Source of the DNA: Bufo bufo
Taxonomy: Eukaryota; Chordata; Amphibia; Anura; Bufonidae
Direction of reading: 5' to 3'
NCBI RefSeq assembly: GCF_905171765.1
Contig: NC_053393.1
Span: forward strand, 191,297,921-191,361,920
DNA length: 64,000 nt
The notes under the pieces are model-generated. The model saw only the letters and a list, made by a program, of their open reading frames with translations, searched no databases and was not told the DNA's origin. How positions within the stretch are numbered: the first letter of the stretch is position 1; each line of letters begins with the position of its first letter. The translations under genes and the position numbers were made by a program. Positions 20,944-31,473 of this stretch are shown here, one piece after another.

Positions 20944-23900
20944 CTATAGAAAACCAAATATCTCCAATTCTGCATTTAAACCACCAGGTACCAATGAGCT
21001 AAAATCAAATATAAAACGTGACTCTATACGAGACATTTTTCTAATGAAATCTCCTCTCCAATCTGGATTTACACTCTGTATGACTACATGAGAGGGGCCT
21101 GAAGTATCCTGGTTGTGGTGGGTCTTAAAGTGTTTTGAGACTGTATGGTTCTCAAAACCGTTCCTTATTTTAGTGATGTGTTCGGAGACTCTCTTCTTTA
21201 GAGTTCTTTTTGTGTGGCCCACATATTGCTTGTCACAAGGATATTTCAATACATAGATGACACTCTTACTGTTACAGGTTAAAATTAGCTAGTCGTTGAT
21301 GTAATCTTCATCATTTTCCTAGAGAAATTGGTCACTCTGCAGTTACTGCAGCTGTTACATCTGAAAAAGCCACTTAACTGCAATCAGCTGCCTATAGGGT
21401 TCTTTTGTGATTTTTTAGGGGGTTTAATTGTTGGTGCAACTTTCAAACTCAGATTCGCCGCTTTTGTATAGACTATTCTCGGGGTTGTACTCATTTCGGG
21501 GCCTATTACTCTATCCTTCAAAATAAAGTGCCAGTGTCTGTGTATTATCCTGTCAATTTTTTTTATAATTGGCGCTGAATGGTTGAATAATCTGTATAGA
21601 TTCAGAATCTATTTCTATATTGGAGGATCCTGTATCAATAGGTTCAAAAAAGGTACTCCTATCCAGTTTTCTAACTTTTTCAAGAGATGTATCTATATGT
21701 TTGACTGGATAATCCTTAATTATAAATTGTTATTTCATCTTGCGTGCCTCCAATTCAAAAGCTGTGTTCTGAGTGCAGTTGCGTTTCAGGAATCTGAACT
21801 GTCCTGTTTGCATATTAAGTAGCCACCTAGGAAGGTAGCAACTAGAGTGTAAAATAAAACTAGTTTTCGCAGTTGGTTTATAATACGTGCAACAGTTCAG
21901 TCTGCCTGAATAAACTTTTATAGTAAGATACAAGAATACCACCTCTGTCCTACTGGTTTTCACAGTAAACCGTAAATTGTAATCATTTTCATTAATGTCC
22001 TCAAGGAAAAATTTCAAGGATGCCTCATCACCCTTCCAAATAAAAAAGATGTCGTCTATATAACGATGCCACAGCACCAGGTCCGTCCCCAGCCTGCGCC
22101 GTATAATGTAATCCTCCCAGTTGGACATAAAGAGGTTAGAGTAGCTGTGGGTGAACCTGGTGCCCATGGCGGTCCCGGTAATCTGAAGAGAAAAATTTGA
22201 TTCATAATAAAAATAATTATGTTTTAGGATAAAATCTACACCTTCTGTTATATAGTCTATTTGATTCATACAAAACATTTGACTTTTATCTAATTGTGAT
22301 TTAAAAGCCATTATTCCCTGTTCATGTTTGATACTTGTATAAAGAGCTTGGACATAGTGTTCCTAGAGTCCATTCAGGGTCAAAGTCAAGCTTTTCAATG
22401 ATTTTAACTATCTGGGTCGTGTCTTTAACATAAGATGCTGTTTGTTTCACTACAGGTTGAAGTAACCTATCAATATATTGCGAGAGGTTGGATGTTAATG
22501 ATCCAACCCCTGACACAATTGGACGGCCCAGAGGGTTATCAAGCTGCTTGTGTTAACAGTAGAACATCGACGTTCTACATTGTGTACTCAAAATAAAGTC
22601 ACTTTCACATTCCAACAATAAATTTTCTTGTACACCCCTTTTACAATAAACCTCTAATAATGGTAAAACGTCATCTATTGGATCCTTGTGTAGTCTTTTA
22701 TAAGTTTCACTATCCATTAATTGTCTAGCACATTCATGTTTATAGGAGTCAGTATCTAAAATAACGATTGCTCCGCCTTTATCGGCGGGGCGAATCGTTA
22801 TGTTCTCCATCTTCTGCAGCTGTTTTACAGCAGCGATCTCTAGATTGGAATTTTTTTTTTAGTATTACCAGTATTCATACTTCTAATGTCCTTCTCCACA
22901 TTTTTACGAAAGGTCTCAATTTCAGAACTGATCTCCTGTCTAGGGCACATGTGTGACCTCAGCCTAAGTTCAATGTGTATATAGGTACTTCCCATATCTG
23001 AATCCACCAAAATTAGATTTTTTTTTTTTTTAATTTTTTTGGAAGTATTTCTTCAAACACAATTTCCTGACAAATTTTTCAATACCAATATAAGTATCGA
23101 ACTTATTAAGTGTTGTTGAAGGGGCAAATTTTAAACACTTATTAAGGAGATCTATTTGGGATCTTGTCAAATGTGTCTTACTAAGATTGATGATTGAATC
23201 TGAGGTGGCATTGGTATCTATAGTCTGGAATAATTGTGCCTTTTTTCATTTACTTCTTCTGGTTTTTCCCTTCCTCCTTGGTAGTGGTGTCTTCTGTATC
23301 TCTGTTCCTGTCCCCAATTTTGCGTGTTCAGATCCCGGTGATAGTGGTGTTTGTGAGGGGATGTGTGATGTGATATCCTGTGTTCCCAATTCTGATTCTC
23401 CTGCCTGTTCCGCAGATTGTATGGACGTGGTGTTGGTGATGGTGTTTTGTGTAATCTGTTCGGGGAATATGGTGACAATTGGTGAGTGGCTTGTCTAATG
23501 CGAGGTCTGTGGTGAGATGGGGTGCGATCTAAAAAATGATCGCTAGTTAGTGTCTCATATTTATTAGAAACTGGTATATTAAACTTGGATTTAGGTTTTG
23601 TGTCAGTTTTTCCAATTCTTGAATTGGCTTGTGATCTAGTAACATGTGAATGTGTCTCATCTATAGGTAAGTCTTCTCGTGTGAGTGTCCTTTCAACATT
23701 ATTTTTAATATTAAATTTTTTTTCTCTATAATATCATATTCTAATCTATCCAGACTTTTACAGACACGTTCCTGACATATATCATATTCATTGTTTCTAG
23801 GAAGTCTCTCTATTATCCCTTTCATATTGTCGATATTGTCAGTAAGTTCATCCAGTAATTGTGTTCTTCTTTTAATGACTAATTCAACCAATGCTATAGA

Positions 23901-24175
23901 TTGCTTGAGGAGGAAATCGTCCCACTCCTTATTAAAATTTGTATCACATAAATCCTGTCCTGGTGATTTAGAGAGGAGGAGACCCTTTGGAACATTTCCA
24001 ATAGTAACGTATTGTGTCAGGGATTTTATCTCCCACCTTTGTCTAAGTTGTTTTTGTTACAAGGTCTCCAATTCTCTAAAAACATCTGTGGTGGATCTAT
24101 CTTTATCATTCATATCTTTATTCTCAAAATCAAAGGATTCCACTTTTTGACGTTTTTTTTTCCAAATGATTCCAG
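20944..24175 (-). pseudogene. Penelope RT with GIY-YIG endonuclease
   Basis: The reading begins near 24175 (MDIWNHLEKK). A coiled, charged stretch follows (23661-23891), then the LLNKCLKFAP block (near 23130) typical of Penelope N-termini. RT blocks include ITIRPADKGGAIVILD (22750-22810), ITGTAMGT (near 22160) and YIDDIFFIW (near 22045) with both catalytic Asp residues intact. A Cys-rich linker (RCNSCSNC, near 21350) precedes the endonuclease with VIY..YVGHTKRTLKKRVSEH (21170-21265), where the usual GIY is VIY. Several stops and shifts occur, for example near 22550, 22315 and 23490, so it is a recent but dead copy. Neptune/Poseidon-type affinity is likely. Confidence 0.9.
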
Positions 24176-24200
24176 ATATCCATTGTCAAGGGCTTTCTAC

Positions 24201-25860
24201 ATAAATCTGAAGGTGTCGGCCCTTTAAAGAGTAATGAGGGGGGAGTCGCAGAGAGCGACGAGGATAAAGCAAAGCATTCTCCAATGTATTCACTCAGGAA
24301 AATAAACTGTCAGATGAAATGCTGAATGTAAAAATAAATTACCCATTTAAAGTGTCCTGTCTGACCCAGGAAGAAGTACAACAGCGACTTAAAAAATAGA
24401 CAAATCGCCAGGACCGGATGGCATACACCCCCGTATCCTAAGGGAATTAAGTAATGTCATAGCCAGACCCTTATTTCTGATATTTGCAGACTCTATACTG
24501 ACTGGGAATGTCCCACAGGATTGGTGCATAGCAAATGTGGTGCCAATATTCAAAAAGGGTCCAAAATCAGAGCCTGGAAACTATAGGCCGGTAAGTTTAA
24601 CATCTGTTGTGGGAAAACTGTTTGAAGGTTTTCTAAGAGATGCATCTCAACGGAAATAAGCAAATAACGCCATATCAGCATGGCTTCATGAGGGATCAGT
24701 CATGCCAAACTAATTTAATCAGTTTCTACAATGAGGTAAGTTCTAAACTTGAAAGTGGCGAATCAATGGATGTCGTATATATGGACTTCTCCAAAGCATT
24801 TGACACTGTACCACATAAAAGGTTAGTATATAAAATGAAAATGCTCGGACTGGGAGAAAATGTCTGTATGTGGGTAAGTAACTGGCTGAGTGATAGAAAA
24901 CAGAGGGTGGTTATTAACGGTACACACTCAGATTGGGTCACTGTCACCAGTGGTGTACCTCAGGGGTCAGTATTGGGCCATATTCTCTTCAATATATTTA
25001 TTAATGATCTTGTAGAAGGCTTGTATAGTAAAATATCAATTTTCTCAGATGACACTAAACTGTGTAAAGTAATTAACACTGAAGAGGACAGTATACTACT
25101 ACAGAGGGATCTGGATAGATTGGAGGCTTGGGCAGATAAGTGGCAGATGAGGTTTAACACTGACAAATGTAAAGTTATGCACATGGGAAGGAATATTGCA
25201 AGTTACCCGTACATACTAAATGGTAAAACACTCGGTAACACTGACATGAAAAAGGATCTATGAATTTTAATAAACCGCAAACTAAGCTGCAAAAACCAGT
25301 CCAGGCAGCTGCTGCCAAGGCCAATAAGATAATGGGTTGCATCAAAAGGGGCATAGATGCCTGTGATGAGAACATAGTCCTACCACTTTACAAATCGCTA
25401 GTCAGACCACACATGAAGTACTGTGTACAGTTCTGGACTCCTGTGAACAAGGCAGACATAGCAGGCTGGAGAGGGTCCAGAGGAGGGCAACTAAAGTAAT
25501 AACTGGAATGGGGCAACTACAGTACCCTGAAAGATTATCAAAAATAGGGTTATTTACTTTAGAAAAAAGACAACTGAGGGGAGATCTAATTACTATGTAT
25601 AAATATATCAGGGGGTAGTACAGAGATCTATCCCATCATCTATTTATCCCCAGGGCTGTGACTGTGACGAGGGGACATCCTCTGCGTCTAGAGGAAAGAA
25701 GGTTTGTACACAAACATAGAAGAGGATTCTTTACGGTAAGAGCAGTGAGACTATGGAACTCTCTGCCTGAGGAGGTGGTGATGGTGAGCACAATAAAGGA
25801 ATTCTAGAGGGGCCTGGATGTATTTCTGGAGTGTAATAATATTACAGGCTATAGCTACTA
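24201..25860 (+). pseudogene. CR1 ORF2, reverse transcriptase and C-terminus
   Basis: Continuation of the CR1 ORF2 after the Penelope. RT blocks are NYRPVSLTSV (near 24585), YMDFSKAFDTVPH (near 24780) with the first catalytic Asp, SGVPQGSVLG (near 24950) and FSDDTKL (near 25045) with the Asp pair. The C-terminal CR1 region (LYKSLVRPHM..VQFW, RGHPLRLEERRF, RLWNSLPEEVV) spans 25320-25810 with stops and shifts near 25261, 25460, 25615 and 25804. The 3' noncoding part, 25861-26060, is shared with the fragment at 30576-30780. Confidence 0.9.
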
Positions 25861-26060
25861 GAGAGTGGTCATTGATCCAGGGAGTTATTCTGATTGCCTG
25901 ATTGGAGTCGGGAAGGAATTTTTTAGTACCCAAAAGTGGGGAAAATTGGCTTCTACCTCACAGTTTTTTTTTTTTTGCCTTCCTCTGGATCAACTTGTAG
26001 GATGACAGGCCGAACTGGATGGACAAAGGTCTTTTTTCGGCTTTATGTACTATGTTACTA

Positions 26061-26187
26061 TGCCTGAGCAGACAGTTTTATCAAAACCTCCACAGACATC
26101 TCTGAGGCTCAAAGGCATTCTCCGGTACAGTCTTAGTGTCTCTGTGCTTGAAGGCGGCTTGTTTAGCAACTTTGTCAGCCCTGTCGT
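26061..26187 (-). pseudogene. ERV RNase H C-terminal remnant
   Basis: A short minus-strand block reads DRADKVAKQAAFKH near 26150-26187, matching the last catalytic Asp region of a retroviral RNase H. It is bounded by the CpG-rich insert on one side and the CR1 on the other. The frame continues into the integrase half beyond the CR1. Confidence 0.7.
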
Positions 26188-26938
26188 CAGTGGCGGATCC
26201 AGAGCCTGGTCTTGGGAGGGGCACTTCCAGTCTGTGCTGCTGCAGACCATCTTGCCTGGTTGAGGTTCTGCAGCAGCTGAAGCCTTGAAGTGCACTGATA
26301 ATGCTGCTGCAGAACATCTTGCCAGGCTGAGCTGTCTATCACACTGGCAAATGTTATTTGCATGTTTAATGCAAGCAACCAGTCTGCACAGGGAGCTGCT
26401 GCAGAACATCTTGACCTGACTGAGGTTCTGCAACAGCACACTCAGTGAGAAGCTGCCGCAAAACCTCTTCCGCCCGTGCAGCACCCTTATCTCTGATACA
26501 TGCAGCAGGGGACGTGAGTGGCTGCTCGAAGCACGTGTGTTTATTTTCCGCCTGGTGGGTGTGTGAATCCGGCTAAGCACGGCCGCCAATGGCAGGGAGA
26601 GGTCCGAGCATGTGGGGAGCTTATTTACAACTAACCCAGCCGGCAGCAGGAGGACGAGGAAGGGTCGGCTGCAGGAGGAGGAGGCCTGCCATCGGGAGGA
26701 GGGGCGTGCGCTGACAGCCAGAAAACTTGGCGCGGCCGCAGCACAGAAGGCGCAAAGCCGGCCGACCAGGCGCACACATCCCGCACCGCCGGCACACCGT
26801 GCACACCACAGCGCAGAGCGGACGAGCCACACGTCAGCCGCAGCTGCACCAAACTGCAGCACCCGGAATCCAGCGCGGGTTTACGCGCTTTCCATATTGG
26901 AGCTGGAATAGAGAGGAGGAGGGAGAGCGGCAGCGGAG
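26188..26938. other. CpG-rich insert in ERV pol, possible hAT remnant
   Basis: It begins CAGTGGCGGATCCAGAGCC, which resembles the CAGGGGCGGATCC termini of some vertebrate hAT elements. No matching right end or 8-bp duplication was found. Bases 26560-26940 are strikingly rich in CG dinucleotides (including GCGGCCGC) and purine-rich GAGGAGG tracts compared with the rest of the window. Frames here look like chance translations. Confidence 0.5.
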
Positions 26939-26939
26939 G

Positions 26940-27520
26940 AGAGAGTCTGAGGAAGCTTTATGTCCTTCACAGCTTGTTTCCTTTCTTCAGTAAGGTATCT
27001 TGCACCTTCTGAGAGACAATGCCCAAAAAATGTTACTCTTGCTTGGCAATACTGCAGTTTTTCTCTGGAGACTTTACATCCACTTTCTGCAAAATGGATC
27101 AGCATTGACAGAGTGACTTCCCTGCAACCTTTCCAAGTTCCTGCGCACAAAAGTAAATCAGCAACATATTGCAACAGTACAATGTCATCAGGAATTTGCC
27201 ATCCAGATAATACTGACTGTAAAGCTTGTGTGTACATGGTAGGTGAGTTCTGCGCCCCTTGTGGCAAGACTGTCCATGTATATTGGTTCCCTTTGAATGT
27301 AAATGAGAACAGGTATTGACAGTCTGGGTGTACGGGAACACTGAAGAACGCATTTGTCAGGTCTATCACAGTGAAGTGTGTAGCAGTTGGTGGTACCTGT
27401 GATAACAAGGTGTGTGGGTTTGTTACAATGGGGGTCTGTAATATAGTTACCTTGTTTACCTCTCTGATATCATTCATGAACCATTTGATATGTAACTGTC
27501 TGGCCCTTTATAGGCTTCTT
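26940..27520 (-). pseudogene. ERV reverse transcriptase with a changed active site
   Basis: RNA-dependent DNA polymerase fragment of a gamma/epsilon-like retrovirus. The minus-strand frame has DIREVNKVT (near 27460), the FTVIDLTNAFFSVPV block with the first catalytic Asp (near 27355), LPQGAQNSPTMY (near 27250), and YVAD at 27157-27168 where YVDD is expected, so the first Asp of the pair is Ala. The fragment ends near 26940 at the foreign insert. It has a long uninterrupted frame of about 190 codons, suggesting moderate age. With the Ala change it cannot polymerise. Confidence 0.9.
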
Positions 27521-27793
27521 CTTCGGGAACAGGGGTGTGTTTGCTGGTGAGTTAGTTCTTACTAAAACCCCCATTTACATCATTCAGGCTTCTTTTGTCC
27601 TTGTCCATCTCCCAAAAATTCTACAGTATTTTGTCCCTGAGACCTCAGCCTTCTCCCAGTCGCCTCATGCTAAATTTTGCTCATTTTTCATCCTCTCATT
27701 AAGCAACTGCTCCATAAGGGGGCTGTAAGAAGACTCTCCCATTTTTAAAGCCATTAAATCATTTAAGTTGGCCCATGTTGCTCTGTAAGTCAC

Positions 27794-28477
27794 TTAAATC
27801 TGCTGTAGCATTCGGTGGGCAGGCATTGGTCTTGTCAGTGGGTCAGGGATCCTACCCAGAAGCCCCATTTGGTCCTTAGGACTCCATGGTGCGTATGTTA
27901 CAGTATGTTGCTGGGCATACTGGGTTTGGACAGGTGGTCTCTGAGCATCCTGATTGTCCCCATCCCCACCACCAGCCGCACCGTCGGCCAGAGGTGGAGG
28001 CTGTGGGACAAAACCTGTTCTCACGGTCACTGGAAACAGTCCTGCACGATGTTGTATATGTCTTGGTGCTCCACAGACCCTACACATGTCAGTCCAGTCA
28101 GGGTTTTGAGTGTCACATGCTTGGCATGTCCAACCGGCAGGTACCTCGACCATCATCGGATAAGCCGGTGGTGGAGCAGGAGGGGCAGAGGGAAAACCAT
28201 GCTCCCCCTTCTTTTTCCCTTGAGGATCAGACTTGGTATCGTAATACAGAATACCTCTCATATGTCTGCACACCCAGTGCTGTTTTTCCACATGATTTGT
28301 GACTTTACAGCAAACATTCACTATCTCCTCACATTCATGATCCTTTATCCACCCTCCATTTAACTCCTTAAACTTCTGCCACGTTCTAGGGTTTGAATTT
28401 CTATACTTCAGCCCAGCCTTTTCTAACACTTTCTCTGTCTTTTTCTTATCCTGTTTACCTTCCATATCCTCTACCAT
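27794..28477 (-). pseudogene. ERV Gag fragment with a RanBP2-type zinc finger
   Basis: A 227-codon minus-strand frame starts MVEDMEGKQDKK. The N-terminal ~75 residues are basic and Trp-containing (TWQKFKELNGGW), as in a matrix domain. A Pro-rich linker (SAPPAPPPAYP) follows. Then comes GWTCQACDTQNPDWTDMCRV, followed by CGAPR (28060-28136), matching W-x-C-x2-C-x3-N-x6-C-x2-C, the canonical RanBP2 zinc finger. Next is a Gly/Asp-rich stretch, then VTYAPWSPKDQM, which resembles a capsid N-terminus. The frame stops at 27794, and the rest of capsid, nucleocapsid and protease are missing. RanBP2 fingers bind ubiquitin or single-stranded RNA in cellular proteins; the role here is unknown. Retroviral Gags usually carry CCHC knuckles instead, placed after capsid. 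Confidence 0.78.
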
Positions 28478-28640
28478 AAGAATAAGCTTCTTACCTTAAC
28501 AGCACTGTTTTCAGAGCATCTGTGCGTCCTGATCCCTCTCCTTAATCGGTCGGAGCCAAGAAATGTTGGGGCAAAACCCCTACTTCTATGACCTGTTGGG
28601 GTCCAAATCAGGTAAATGTGCAAGTATTCGGAAGAGATAA

Positions 28641-29443
28641 ATGACACAGACTCAAGGCTGTATCACAATAATCTCTTGACTTAAATTGAAAGGATACAGA
28701 AATACTTATACCCGAGTGTAAGACACTCTCCTGTTTCGCGGTCCACTGAGGCCCCCAGGAATTCTCGTGGGGCTCGGCCTGCGGCGGACCCCATTCGAGT
28801 AGCGGGATAGGTCACGTATGTGCTTGCGGAATCTCCGGCTCCGACTCCTGCTTCCGACTCCGGTTCCTGCGTCCGTGCCGACGCGATCGCTGCGTCCATG
28901 CTGGGCCACTTGAGCGTCCGCGTGCATGCTTAAGAGGAGGTTCGCAAAGGGTTACACAGCCAAACGTTTCATGGATTAGGATAATCATATGGCCTATGAG
29001 GAATAGACACATGGCACTTTGTGACTGGCTAGCAGGTGTTTAAGAGGTTATCCCCCTGGCTGGTCAGTGTCCAAAGTTTTTTTTGACAACCCGGGTGTAT
29101 GTTGCTGTTTACATTCTTCCAGACTACCTGTGCATAACCTCTGACTTCCTCAATCCATCTCTAGAGACTGCCTAGAAACTTCTATGTGGAACAGTTTGTC
29201 TCGTGTTGGACCTCGTATCGAACCCTGGAAATGTCTCATCCCTAGGTACTACGTTACACGGACTATTGTTGTGCATATGAACTTTGGCCTGGTCTGGCTG
29301 TCCATTGTGAGTTTTCCTGCACAAGTTTTTATTTGGATTGATTACCTGCATATTATTTTTGGTCTGGACTGTACTGCCATCATTTAATAAATCCACCATT
29401 GTTTAAACTCTGTCTGGTTATTTGTGGTTCTGCATCATTACAC
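28641..29443. other. LTR-like region upstream of the ERV gag
   Basis: This should contain the ERV 5' LTR. The minus strand ends near 28640 in a CA before the leader, and Cys/Ser-like CTCCGACTCC direct repeats lie near 28830-28870. However, 29380-29443 looks like the 3' end of a plus-strand LTR (AATAAATCC at 29387, then GCATCATTACA). Two LTRs may overlap or be nested. No clean boundaries or duplication were found, and no coding region. Confidence 0.4.
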
Positions 29444-30179
29444 CCAGTTACTAGGACTGAAGCCAACATAGCTCTCGTCACTTAAATAAGCATCGCATGA
29501 TTAACAATAATAACATAACATTTTTGGTATTTGTAAATCAAGCACATTTAATTACAAAAAGTTTTATCTTATCCTTGAGTCATTCATCCTTGAGAAGTAT
29601 CTAGAACCAGTTGTACTCCCAGAACATCAGATATACATAGTTCTGAGAACTAACAAGTAACATAAATTTTTTGTCTCACGTACACACAGTTCAGCTCTGC
29701 ATTCTGACCTCAAATAAACCAGCTTATTAAATGGAATCCAGTCTACAAAATGAAGGTGCAATCCCTCACATACTGCAGTACTAACTGATACTGACTTCTG
29801 ACCTCTGGCCTATCTCTGACTACGCTTCTGCCTCTGACAATCATTATTATCATCAGCTGCATTTGCTCCAGTCTTCTCTGCAATACCATTTTTGACCATA
29901 GCGTTTGCTATTGGACTTAGTTCATACTAACTTTGGTTCTAACCGCAACTTGAGCTACAGTATTGGAGCATTACCTGTTGTCTGTCTCTCTGAGTCATGT
30001 CAACTATATTACTTAATCCTGTAGGTAGTGCTTCAGTTTCTCTCTTGTTGTGTTCTTTCCTATCTCCTGTGAGAGTGCTGAATAACACCCTATCGGTTAC
30101 TGGCTGCCATTTCTTTGTTGACATAGAGAATCCACACTTTCTCTGGTTTGACCAGTGGGTCCCACCCACTGGTCGTAAC
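29444..30179. other. No recognised feature
   Basis: AT-rich sequence with only short frames. A 76-codon minus-strand frame (29939-30169) has a charged sequence that I do not recognise, and no start context or homologous block supports it as a gene. Confidence 0.5.
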
Positions 30180-30543
30180 TAGTGATGAGTGAAGCGAGCT
30201 TCGGATCCTAGATCCAAAGTTGTTTTGCTCAAAGCTTCGGATTAATGATGTACGGAGATCCGTCTCTGTACAACATTTAAATGTATGGCCTCCAATGAGG
30301 CGAAGTCAGTTATTCGCAAGACTTCAGTGAATAACTTCTGTATTTGATTTTTAAAGTGGAGAGCCACTTTAAAACTTGGATTCGAACTTGTCTTTGGTTC
30401 CGAGGTACCAGGCAGCAGATGAGGCCGTACATTTTAATGCTGTGGATGGATCTAGAATCCGAAGGTAAGGTGTCCAGTCTGTATACTGAAACATGGAAAT
30501 CATGTCACAAATGTTTTGATGAATTCACTGTTACAATACACAG

Positions 30544-30546
<3 letters not shown>
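30180..30546. mobile_element. Probable hAT-type MITE remnant
   Basis: It begins TAGTGATGAGTGAAGCGAGC, similar to the TAGNGTTGAGCG termini of the hAT family in this window, followed by repeated CTTCGGAT/ATCCGAAG motifs as in subterminal regions. No right end is visible before the TA tract. Confidence 0.5.

Positions 30547-30574
<28 letters not shown>
30547..30574. repeat. (TA)n tract beside CR1 3' end
   Basis: Uninterrupted TA run directly beside the 3' end of the minus-strand CR1 fragment. A second run borders its other end at 31431. Confidence 0.95.
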
Positions 30575-30575
<1 letters not shown>

Positions 30576-30577
<2 letters not shown>

Positions 30578-31430
30578 ACATAGTAACATAGTACATAAGG
30601 CCGAAAAAAGACATTTGTCCATCCAGTTCGGCCTGTCATCCTGCAAGTTGATCCAGAGGAAGGCAAAAAAAAAAACCTGTGAGGTAGAAGCCAATTTTCC
30701 CCACTTTTGGGGAATAAAAAATTCCTTCCCAACTCCAATCAGGCAATCAGAATAACTCCCTGGATCAACGACCCCTTTCTAGTAGCTATAGCCTGTAATA
30801 TTATTACACTCTAGAAATACATCCAGGCCCCTCTTGAATTCCTTTATTGTACTCACCATCACCACCTCCTCAGGCAGAGAGTTCCATAGTCTCACTGCTC
30901 TTACCGTAAAGAATCCTTTTCTATGTTTGTGTACAAACCTTCTTTCCTCTAGACGCAGAGGATGTCCCCTCGTCACAGTCACAGTCCTGGGGATAAATAG
31001 ATGATGGGATAGATCTCTGTACTGACCCCTGATATATTTATACATATTAATTAGATCTCCCCTCAGTCGTCTTTTTTCTAAAGTGAATAACCCTAATGTT
31101 GATAATCTTTCAGGGTACTGTAGTTGCCCCATTCCAGTTATTACTTTAGTTGCCCTCCTCTGTGCCCTCTCCAGCTCTGCTATGTCTGCCTTTTTCACAG
31201 GAGCCCAGAACTGTACACAGTACTCCATGTGTGGTCTGACTAGTGATTTGTAAAGTTGTAGGACTATGTTCTCATCACGGGCATCTATGCCCCTTCTGAT
31301 ACAACCCATTATCTTATTGGCCTTGGCAGCAGCTGCCTGACACTGTTTTTTGCAGCTTAGTTTGCTGTTTATTAAAATTCATAGATCCTTTTCCATGTCA
31401 GTGTTACCGAGTGTTTTATCATTTAGTATG
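30576..31430 (-). pseudogene. CR1 LINE, 5'-truncated 3' end
   Basis: Minus-strand copy of the same CR1 subfamily as 17655-26060. It keeps only the C-terminal part of ORF2 (30779-31309, 176 codons: LYKSLVRPHMEYCVQFW, RGHPLRLEERRF, RLWNSLPEEVV) and the 3' noncoding tail that ends TAACATAGTAACATA. The coding remnant is uninterrupted, so it is relatively young. It encodes no RT core. Confidence 0.93.

Positions 31431-31467
<37 letters not shown>
31431..31467. repeat. (TA)n tract beside CR1 5' truncation
   Basis: TA run directly beyond the truncated 5' end of the CR1 fragment, mirroring the tract at its 3' end. It may represent the target. Confidence 0.95.

Positions 31468-31473
<6 letters not shown>

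Larger units (their letters stand above)
19312..24200 (-). mobile_element. Penelope-like element A, near complete
   Basis: A 4.9-kb minus-strand element flanked by a perfect 14-bp duplication ATAAATCTGAAGGT (19298-19311 and 24201-24214), within the CR1 ORF2. From its 5' end at 24200 come an N-terminal charged region, the RT, a GIY-YIG endonuclease and a 1.5-kb 3' tail with a hammerhead-like motif. The insertion is younger than the CR1 and the ERV beneath it. Confidence 0.92.
17655..26060 (+). mobile_element. CR1 LINE inserted in the ERV, itself split by a Penelope
   Basis: A plus-strand LINE of about 3.5 kb once the Penelope is removed. It is flanked by TGCCTG (17649-17654 and 26061-26066), and removing it rejoins the ERV frame between RNase H and integrase. 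It has an ORF1 remnant with an esterase-like block, an endonuclease, an RT, and the CR1-style 3' tail ending in ATGTACTATGTTACTA. The same tail is seen inverted at 30576. Confidence 0.9.
26061..28640 (-). mobile_element. ERV, leader-gag-RT half
   Basis: Upstream half of the same minus-strand provirus as the integrase at 16100-17648. From 28640 downward there is a leader with a good splice-donor match (AAGGTAAGA on the minus strand near 28495), a gag fragment, a direct jump to RT, a foreign CpG-rich insert at 26188-26938, and a short RNase H remnant (DRADKVAKQAA near 26170). Most of capsid, protease and part of RT/RNase H are deleted. Confidence 0.83.

Noticed and set aside
26050..26862. 270-codon minus-strand open frame
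   Set aside because: It crosses the ERV remnant, the CpG-rich insert and their junction. Its length follows from GC-rich sequence, and only the short RNase H block has family support, in a different frame.
29939..30169. 76-codon minus-strand frame as an ERV or host gene
   Set aside because: No recognisable block and no supporting context.
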